This document shows positions 51,661 through 61,224 of a DNA stretch of 64,000 nucleotides, one piece after another (position 1 is the first letter of the stretch; every line of letters starts with the position of its first letter). Below the pieces are notes generated by a model that did not search any database, was not told the origin of the DNA, and worked only from the letters and a program-made list of their open reading frames with translations. Source of the stretch: Chamaelirium japonicum (Eukaryota; Streptophyta; Magnoliopsida; Liliales; Melanthiaceae); contig OX393555.1 in NCBI GenBank assembly GCA_947650365.1, positions 84,201,995-84,265,994 on the forward strand, written 5' to 3'. Position numbers and translations under genes: made by a program.

Positions 51661-51785
51661 TTCGCACGAAAGTATCCATTCTAATTCATTCGTACGATCA
51701 GTTCTAATTCATTCACAAAATCTATTCTAATTCATTCATACGATCCATTCTAATTCATTCACACGAATGTATCCATTCTAATTCA
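51661..51785 (-). repeat. 125-bp exact tandem duplication, copy 1
   Basis: Five monomers (28+23+23+23+28) including CGAAAGTATCC, GATCAGTTC and ACAAAATC variants. I find no difference from 51786-51910. Confidence 0.95.
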
Positions 51786-51910
51786 TTCGCACGAAAGTAT
51801 CCATTCTAATTCATTCGTACGATCAGTTCTAATTCATTCACAAAATCTATTCTAATTCATTCATACGATCCATTCTAATTCATTCACACGAATGTATCCA
51901 TTCTAATTCA
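51786..51910 (-). repeat. 125-bp exact tandem duplication, copy 2
   Basis: Identical to the preceding 125 bp. A whole-number monomer length is what unequal exchange between in-register monomers would give. Confidence 0.95.
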
Positions 51911-52174
51911 TTCATACGATCCATTCTAATTCATTCATACGATCCATTCTAATTCACTCATACGATCCATTCTAATACATTCATACGATCCATTCTAATT
52001 CATTTGCCTGAATATATCCATTCTAATTCATTCGTACGATCTATTCTAATTCCACCGTACGATCCATTCTAATTCATTCGTACGATCTATTCTAATTCAT
52101 TCGTACGATCCATTCTAATTGCTTCGTACGATCCATTCTAATTCATTCGCACAATCTATTCTAATTCATTCATA

Positions 52175-52555
52175 CGAATGGATACATTCGTGTGAATGAA
52201 TTAGAATGGATCGTACGAATGAGTATGAATGGATCGTACGAATGAAATAGAATGGATTGCACGAATGAATTAGAATGGATCGTACGAATGAATTAGAATG
52301 GATCGTGTGAAAGAATTAGAATGGATTGTATGAATGAATTAGAATGGATCGTATGAATGAATTAGAATGGATCGTACGAATGAATTAGAATGGATCGTAC
52401 GAATGAATTAGAATGGATACATTCGTGCGAATGAATTAGAATGGATCATACGAATGAGTAAGAATGGATCGTACGAATGAAATAGAATGGATTGTACGAA
52501 TGAATTAGAATGGATCATACGAATGAATTAGAATAGATTGTATGAATGAATTGGA
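52175..52555 (+). repeat. F block 69
   Basis: Opens as the other post-J segments (ACATTCGTGTG, AGTATG/AAATAG, TTGCACG). Ends out of register at TTGGAATGTATCC. Confidence 0.88.
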
Positions 52556-52944
52556 ATGTATCCATTCTAATTGATATGTACGATCCATTCTATTACATTC
52601 ATACGATCCATTCTAATTCATTCATACGATCCATTCTAATTCATTTATTCAATCCATTCTAATTCTTTCACACGATCCATTCTAATTCATTCGTACGATC
52701 CATTCTAATTCATTCGTACAATCCATTCTATTTCATTCGTACGATCTATTCTTACTCATTCGTACGATCCATTCTAATTCAATCCATTCTAATTCTTTCA
52801 CACGATCCATTCTAATTCATTCGTATGATCCATTCTAATTCCTTCATACGATCCATTCTATTTCATTCATATGATGCATTCTTACTCATTCGTATGATCC
52901 ATTCTAATTCATTTGCACGAATATATCCATTCTAATTCATTCGT
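52556..52944 (-). repeat. R block 70
   Basis: Contains a truncated AATTCAATCC join near 52780 and ends at ATTCGTACGAAT (52939-52950), leading into GAAATAG. Confidence 0.88.
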
Positions 52945-54529
52945 ACGAATGAAATAGAATGGATTGTACGAATGAATTAGAATGGATCGTACGAATGAAT
53001 TAGAATGGATACATTCGTGCGAATGAATTAGAATGGATCGTATGAATGAATTAGAATGGATCGTACGAATGAATTAGAATGGATCGTATGAATGAATTAG
53101 AATAGATTGTGCGAATAAATTAGAATGGATCGTAAGAATTATTTAATGAATTAGAATGGATCGTACAAAGGAATAAGAATGGATTGTACGAATGAATTAG
53201 AATGGATCATACGAATGAATTAGAATGGATACATTCGTGCGAATGAATTAGAATGGATCGTGCGAAAGAATTCGAATGGATCGTGCGAATGAATTAGAAT
53301 GGATCGTATGAATGAATTAGAATGGATCGTGCGAATGAATTCGAATGGATCGTGCGAATGAATTAGAATGGATTGTATGAATGAATTAGAATGGATCGTC
53401 TGAATGAATTAGAATGGATCATACGAAAGAATTAGAATGGATCGTACGAATGAATTAGAATGGATAAATTCGTGCGAATGAATTAGAATGGATCATACGA
53501 ATGAGTAAGAATGGATCATACGAATGAAATAGAATGGATTGTACGAATGAATTAGAATGGATCGTACGAATGAATTAGAATGGATCGTGTGAAAGAATTA
53601 GAATGGATTATATGAATGAATTAGAATGGATCGTACGAATGAATTAGAATGGATACAATCGTGCGAAGGAATTAGAATGGATCATACGAATGAGTTAGAA
53701 TGGATCGTACGAATGAAATAGAATGGATTGTACGAATGAATTAGAATGGATCGTGTGAATGAATTTGAATGGATCGTACGAATGAATTAGAATGGATCGT
53801 GCGAATGAATTAGAATTGATCGTACGATTGATTAGAATGGATCGTACTAATGATTTAGAATGGATACATTTGTGCGAATGAATTAGAATGGATCATACGA
53901 ATGAGTAAGAATGGATCGTACGAATGAAATAGAATGGATTGTACGAATGAATTAGAATGGATTCGTACGAATGAATTAGAATGGATACATTCGTGCGAAT
54001 GAATTAGAATGGATCGTACCAATGAGTAAGAATGGATCGTACGAATGAAATAGAATGGATTGTGCGAATGAATTAGAATGGATCGTACGAATGAATTAGA
54101 ATGGATCGTGTGAAAGAATTAGAATAGATTGTATGAATGAATTAGAATAGATCGTATGAATAAATTTGAATGGATCGTATGAATGAATTAGAATGGGTCG
54201 TACGAATGAATTAGAATGGATCGTACGAATGAATTAGAATGGATACATTCGTGCGAATGAATTAGAATGGATACATTCGTGCGAAAGAATTAGAATAGAT
54301 CGTATGAATGAATTAGAATGGATCCTATGAATGAATTAGAATGGATCGTGCGAATGAATTAGAATGGATCGTACGAATGAATTATAATGGATCGCGCTAA
54401 TGAATTAGAATTGATCAAATGAATGAATTTGCATGGATCGTGCTAATGAATTAGAATGGAACGTACGAATGAATTAGAATGGATCGTGTGAAAGAATTAG
54501 AATGGATTGTATGAATGAATTAGAATAAA
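52945..54529 (+). repeat. F block 71
   Basis: 1.6 kb of F monomers with four AGTAAG-AAATAG pairs. From about 53955 it matches 42257 onward and ends in the FB-minus module at 54389. Confidence 0.9.
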
Positions 54530-54753
54530 TTCGTACGATCCATTCGAATTCATTCGCACGATCCATTCTAATTCATTCATACGATCCATTCTAATTCATT
54601 CATACAATCCATTCTAATTCTTTCACACGATCCATTCTAATTCATTCGTAGGATCCATTTTAATTCATTCGTACAATCTATTCTATTTCATTCGTACGAT
54701 CCATTCTTACTCATTCGTATGATCCATTCTAATTCATTCGGACGAATGTATCC
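54389..54753 (-). repeat. FB-minus fold-back module, 365 bp
   Basis: Inverted cassette 54542-54753. The spacer reads AAATTC rather than GAATTC, as at 37818. Confidence 0.9.
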
Positions 54754-54957
54754 ATTCTAATTTATTCGTACGATCCATTCTAATTCATTCGTACGATCCA
54801 TTCTAATTCATTCGTACGATCCATTCTTACTCATTCGTATGATCCATTCTAATTCATTCGTACGATCCATTCTAATTCATTCGTACGATGCATTCTAATT
54901 CATTCGCATAATCAATTCTAATTCATTCGTACGATCCATTCTAATTCATTCGTACGA
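54530..54957 (-). repeat. R block 72
   Basis: Inverted cassette 54542-54753 followed by a second CTTACTC monomer. Ends at the centre of the 50-bp palindrome 54933-54982. Confidence 0.9.
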
Positions 54958-54982
54958 TCGTACGAATGAATTAGAATGGATC
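54933..54982. repeat. 50-bp perfect palindrome at an E switch
   Basis: Same E centre without the preceding ATTCCGTACG monomer. Perfect for 25 bp each side. Confidence 0.88.
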
Positions 54983-55720
54983 ATACGGAATGAATTAGAA
55001 TGGATTGTATGAATGAATTAGAATGGATACATTCGTGCGAATGAATTAGAATGGATCATACGAATGAGTAATAATGGATCGTACGAATGAAATAGAATGG
55101 ATTGTACGAATGAATTAGAATGGATCGTACAAATGAATTAGAATGGATCGTACGAATGAATTAGAATGGATCGTACAAATGAATTAGAATGGATCGTACG
55201 AATGAATTAGAATGGATCATACGAATGAGTAAGAATGGATCGTACAAATGAAATAGAATGGATTGTACGAATAAATTAGAATGGATCGTACGAATGAATT
55301 AGAATGGATCGTGTGAAAGAATTAGAATGCATTGTATGAATGAATTAGAATGGATCGTATGAATGAATTAGAATGGATCGTGCGAATGAATTCGAATGGA
55401 TCGCATGATCCATTCGAATAGAATGGATCGTATGAATGAATTAGAAAGGATCGGGCGAATGAATTAGAATGGATTGTAGGAATGAATTAGAATGGATCGT
55501 ATGAATGAATTAGAATGGATCGTTTGAATGAATTAGAATGGATCGTGCGAATGAATTAGAATGGATCGTACGAATGAATTAGAATGGATCGTACGAATGA
55601 ATTAGAATGGATCATATGAATGAGTAAGAATGGATCGTACGAATGAAATAGAATAGATTGTATGAATGAATTAGAATGGATTCTACGAATGAATTAGAAT
55701 GGATCGTGTGAAAGAATTAG
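54958..55720 (+). repeat. F block 73
   Basis: Holds the hairpin element in F orientation at 55390-55419 and GATCGGGCG/TTGTAGG monomers just after it, as at 63.1 kb. Confidence 0.9.
55390..55419 (+). repeat. 30-bp hairpin element, inverted copy
   Basis: Loop GCAT, the complement of ATGC, and flanks (GAATGAATTCG at left, GAATAGAATGG at right) that are the reverse complement of the R copies. The element was therefore inverted with its surroundings. Confidence 0.92.
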
Positions 55721-56034
55721 ATCCATTCGTACAATCCATTCTATTTCATTCGTACGATCCATTCTTTCTCATTCGTATGATCCATTCTAATTCATTCGCA
55801 CGAATGTATCCATTCTAATTCATTCGTACGATCCATTCTAATTCATTCGTACGATCCATTCTAATTCCTTCATACAATCCATTCTAATTCTTTCACACGA
55901 TCTATTCTAATTCATTCGTACGATCTATTCTAATTCATTCGTACGATCCATTCTAATTCCTTCGTAAGATCTATTCTAATTCATTCGTACGATCCAGTCT
56001 AATTCATTCGTACAATCTATTCTAATTCATTCGT
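55721..56034 (-). repeat. R block 74
   Basis: Entered out of register at TTAGATCCATTC. Ends at a J-type switch with ATTCGTACGAAT at 56029-56040. Confidence 0.88.
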
Positions 56035-57303
56035 ACGAATGGATACATTCGTGTGAATGAATTAGAATGGATCGTACGAATGAGTAAGAATGGATCGTAC
56101 GAATGAAATAGAATGGATTGCACGAATGAATTAGAATGGATCGTACAAATGAATTAGAATAGATCGTGTGAAAGAATTAGAATGGATCGTACGAATGAAT
56201 TAGAATGGATCGTACGAATGAATTAGAATGGATCGTACAAATGAATTAGAATAGATCGTACGAATGAATTAGAATGGATCGTACGAAGGAATTAGAATGG
56301 ATCCTACGAATGAATTAGAATGGATATATTCGTGCAAATGAATTAGAATGGATCGTATGAATGTATTAGAATGGATCGTATGAGTGAATTAGAATGGATC
56401 GTACGAATGAATTAGAATAGATCGTATGAATGAATTAGAATGGATACATTCGTGTGAATGAATTAGAATGGATTGTATGAATAAATTAGAATAGATTTTG
56501 TGAATGAATTAGAACTGATCGTACGAATGAATTAGAATGGATACATTCGTGCGAATGAATTAGAATAGATTGTATGAATGAATTAGAATGGATCGTATGA
56601 ATGAATTAGAATGGATCGTATGAGTGAATTAGAATGGATACGAAGGAATTAGAATGGATCGTGCGAATGAATTAGAATGGATCGTACGAAGGAATTAGAA
56701 TGGATCGTACGAATGAATTAGAATGGATCGTACAAATGAATTAGAATAGATCGTACGAATGAATTAGAATGGATCGTACGAAGGAATTTGAATGGATCGT
56801 ACGAATGAATTAGAATGGATCGTACGAATGAACTAGAATGGATACATTCGTGCGAATGAATTAGAATGGATCGTACGAATGAATTAGAATAGATCGTACG
56901 AAGGAATTAGAATGGATCTTACAAATGAATTAGAATGGATCGTACGAATGAATTAGAATGGATACATTCGTGCGAATGAATTAGAATGGATCGGACGAAT
57001 GAATTAGAATGGATCGTACGAATGAATTAGAATGGATCGTACGAATGAATTAGAATGGATCGTACGAATAAATTAGAATGGATACATTCGTCCAAATGAA
57101 TTAGAATGGATCATACGAATGAGTAAGAATGGATCGTACGAATGTATTAGAATAGATTGTACGAATGAATTAGAATGGATTAGACGAATGAATTAGAATG
57201 GATCGTGTGAAAGAATTAGAATGGATTGTATGAATGAATTAGAATGGATCGTATGAATGAATTAGAATGGATCGTGCGAATGAATTCGAATGGATCGTAC
57301 GAA
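56035..57303 (+). repeat. F block 75
   Basis: Fourth post-J segment, with the TATATTCG trio near 56330 and GAAGG monomers. Ends with the F arm of the S hairpin starting at 57080. Confidence 0.9.
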
Positions 57304-57472
57304 TTCATTCTAATTTATTCATACAATCCATTCTAATTCTTTCACATGATCTATTCTAATTCATTCGTAGGATCCATTCTAATTCTTTCGTACAATCTAT
57401 TCTATTTCATTCGTACGATCCATTCTTACTCATTCGTATGATCCATTCTAATTCATTCGGACGAATGTATCC
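57080..57472 (+). repeat. S module: long hairpin with 166-bp arms
   Basis: m1-m7 at 57080-57245, 61-bp loop, m7'-m1' at 57307-57472. About ten arm differences by eye. It is the reverse complement, in layout, of the S modules at 17022 and 37652. Confidence 0.9.
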
Positions 57473-57632
57473 ATTCTAATTTATTCGTACGATCCATTCT
57501 AATTCATTTGTACGATCCATTCTAATTCCTTCGTACGATCCATTCTAATTCATTCGTACGATCCATTCTAATTCATTCGTACGATCCATTCTAATTCATT
57601 CGCACAAATGTATCCATTCTAATTCATTCGTA
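57304..57632 (-). repeat. R block 76
   Basis: R arm of the S hairpin (57307-57472) and seven further monomers. Ends at ATTCGTACGAAGG. Confidence 0.9.
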
Positions 57633-57970
57633 CGAAGGAATTAGAATGGATCGTATGAATGAATTAGAATGGATCGTACGAATGAATTAGAATGGATATA
57701 TTCGTGCAAATGAATTAGAATGGAACGCATGAATGTATTAGAATGGATCGTATGAGTGAATTAGAATGGATCGTACGAATGAATTAGAATGGATCATATG
57801 AATAAATTAGAATGGTTACATTCGTGCGAATGAATTAGAATAGATTGTACGAATGAATTAGAATGGATCGTACTGATAAATTAGAATGGATCGTGGGAAT
57901 GAATTAGAATGGATCGTACGAATGAATTAGAATGGATCCACCGAATGAGTTAGAATGGATCATACGAATG
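57633..57970 (+). repeat. F block 77
   Basis: TATATTCG trio near 57690-57760, then CCACCGAATGAGTT near 57938. Ends GAATGATCC, cut within a monomer. Confidence 0.88.
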
Positions 57971-58388
57971 ATCCATTCTAATTCATTCATACGATCCATT
58001 CTAATTCATTTTCACGAATATATCCATTCTAATTCATTCGTACGATCCATTCTAATTCCTTCGTACGATCCATTCTAATTCCTTCGTACGATCCATTCTA
58101 ATTCCTTCATACGATCCATTCTATTTCATTCGTATGATCCATTCTAATTCCTTTGTACGATCCATTCTAATTCCTTCGTATCCATTCTAATTCATTCATA
58201 CGATCTATTCTAATTCATTCATACAATCCATTCTAATTCTTTCACACGATCCATTCTAATTCATTCGTACGATCCATTCTAATTCATTCGCACAATCCAT
58301 TCTATTTCATTCGTACAATCCATTCTTACTCATTGGTACGATTCAGTCTAACTCATTCGCACGAATGTATCCATTCTAATTCATTCGT
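57971..58388 (-). repeat. R block 78
   Basis: CCTTCG-rich monomers with one truncated CTTCGTATCC join. Ends at ATTCGTACGAAT (58383-58394). Confidence 0.88.
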
Positions 58389-59325
58389 ACGAATGAATTA
58401 GAATGGATCGTATGAATGAATTAGAATGGACCGTGCGAATGAATTAGAATGGATCGTACGAATGAATTAGAATGGATCGTACGAATGAACTAGAATGGAT
58501 ACATTCGTGCGAATGAATTAGAATGGATCGTACGAATGAATTAGAATGGATCGTACGAATGAATTAGAATGGATCTTACGAATGAATTAGAATGGATCGT
58601 ACGAATAAATTAGAATGGATCGTATGAATGGTTTAGAATGGATACATTCGTGCGAATGAATTAGAATGGATCGGACGAATGAATTAGAATGGATCGTACG
58701 AATGAATTAGAATGGATCAAATGAATGAATTAGAATGGTTACATTCATGCGAATGAATTAGAATGGATCGTAGGAATGGATTAGAATGGATACATTCGTG
58801 CAAATGAATTAGAATGGATCATACGAATGAGTAAGAATGGATCGTACGAATGAAATAGAATGGATTGTACAAATGAATTAGAATGGATCGTGCGAATGTA
58901 TTTGAATGGATCGTACGAATGAATTAGAATGGATCGTGCTAATGAATTAGAATTGATCGTACGAATGAAATAGAATGGATTGTATGAATGATTTAGAATG
59001 GATCGTACGAATGAATTAGAATGGATCGTACGAATGATTTAGAATGGATACATTCGTGCGAATGAATTAGAATGGATCATACGAATGAGTAAGAATGGAT
59101 CGTACGAATGAAATAGAATGGATTGTACGAATGAATTAGAATGGATTCGTACGAATGAATTAGAATGGATACATTCGTGCGAATGAATTAGAATGGATCG
59201 TACCAATGCGTAAGAATGGATCGTACGAATGAAATAGAATGGATTGTGTGAATGAATTAGAATGGATCATACGAATGAATTAGAATAGATCGTGTGAAAG
59301 AATTAGAATAGATCGTGTGAAAGAA
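58389..59325 (+). repeat. F block 79
   Basis: From about 58430 to 59100 it closely follows 41520-42240, including GGTTTAG, AAATGAATG-GTTACATTCATG and GATTTAG monomers. Ends in two GTGTGAAAG monomers and GAATTC. Confidence 0.9.
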
Positions 59326-61224
59326 TTCATTCGTAGGATCCATTCTAATTCATTTGTACAATCTATTCTATTTCATTCGTATGATCCATTCTTACTCATT
59401 GGTACGATCCATTCTAATTCATTCGCTAGAATGTATCCGTTCTAATCCATTCGTACGATCCATTCTTATCCATTCGTACGATCCATTCTAATTCATTCGC
59501 ATGAATGTAACCATTCTAATTCATTCATACGATCCATTCTAATTCATTCGTACGATCCATTCTAATTCATTCGTACGATCCTTTCTAATTCATTCGTACG
59601 ATCCATTCTAATTCATTCGCACGAATGTATCCATTCTAATTCATTCATATGATCCATTCTAATTCATTCATACAATCCATTCTAATTCGTTCACATGATC
59701 CATTCTAATTCATTCGTACGATCCATTCTAATTCATTCATACAATCCATTCTAATTCATTCGCACGAATGTATCCATTCTAATTCATTCATACGATCCAT
59801 TCTAATTCATTCGTACGATCCATTCTAATTTCTTCGTACGATCCATTCTAATTCATTCGTACGATCTATTCTAATTTATTCATACGATCCATTCTAATTC
59901 ATTCGTAGGATCCATTCTAATTCATTCGTACGATCCATTCTAATTCATTCGTACGATCCATTCTAATTCATTCGCACGAATGTATCCATTCTAGTTCATT
60001 CGTACGATCCATTCTAATTCATTCGTACGATCCATTCTAATCCATTCGTACGATCCATTCTAATTCATTCATATGATCCATTCTAATTCATTCATACAAT
60101 CCATTCTAATTCTTTCACACGATCCATTCTAATTCATTCGTAGGATCCATTCTAATTCATTCGTACAATCTATTCTATTTCATTCGTACGATCCATTCTT
60201 ACTCATTCGTATGATCCATTCTAATTCATTCGGACGAATGTCTCCATTCTAATTTATTCGTACGATCCATTCTAATTTATTCGTACGATCCATTCTAATT
60301 CATTCGACGATCCATTCTTTCTCATTCGTATGATCCATTCTAATTCATTCGTACGATCCATTCTAATTCATTCGTACGATCGATTCTAATTCATTCGCAC
60401 TATCCATTCTAATTTATTCATACGATCCATTCTAATTCATTCGTATGATCCATTCTAATTTATTCGTTCAAATATATCCATTCTAATTCATTCCGTACGA
60501 TCCATTCTAATTCATTCGTACGATCCATTCTAATTCATTCGTACGAATGTATCCATTCTAATTCATTCGTACGATCCATTCTAATTCATTCGTACGATCC
60601 ATTCTAATTCATTCGGACGAATGTATCCATTCTAATTTATTCGTACGATCCATTCTAATTCTGTCATTTGATCCATTCTAATTCATTCGTAAGATCCATT
60701 CTAATTCATTCGTACGATCCATTCTAATTCATTCATACGATCAATTCTAATTAATTATCACGATCCATTCTAATTCATTCGTACGATCCATTCTAATTCA
60801 TATATACGATCCATTCTAATTCATTCGCACGAATGTATCCATTCTAATTCATTCATACGATCCATTCTACTTCATTCGTACTATCCATTCTAATTCACTC
60901 ATACGATCCATTCTAATTCATTCATACGATCCATTCTAATTCATTTGCACGAATATATCCATTCTAATTCCTTCGTACGATCCATTCTAATTCCTTCGTA
61001 CGATCCATTCTATTTCATTCATATGATCCATTCTAATTAATTCGTACGATCCATTCTAATTCATTCGTATGATCCATTCTAATTCATTCGTACGATCCAT
61101 TCTTACTCATTCGTACGATCCATTCTAATTCATTCATACAATCCATTCTAATTCATTCCGTATGATCCATTCTAATTCATTCGTACGATCTATTCTTTCA
61201 TACAATCCATTCTAATTCTTTCGT
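59326..61224 (-). repeat. R block 80
   Basis: Holds most of an inverted cassette near 60.06-60.25 kb without an FB junction, and CTACTTC/ACTATCC near 60866. Ends at the I-type switch shared with 12684. Confidence 0.9.

Larger units (their letters stand above)
51035..52174 (-). repeat. R block 68
   Basis: Holds CTACTTC/ACTATCCG near 51328, the exact 125-bp tandem duplication at 51661-51910 and the ACTCATACG trio near 51955. Ends at a J-type switch with GTAC changed to ATAC. Confidence 0.9.
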
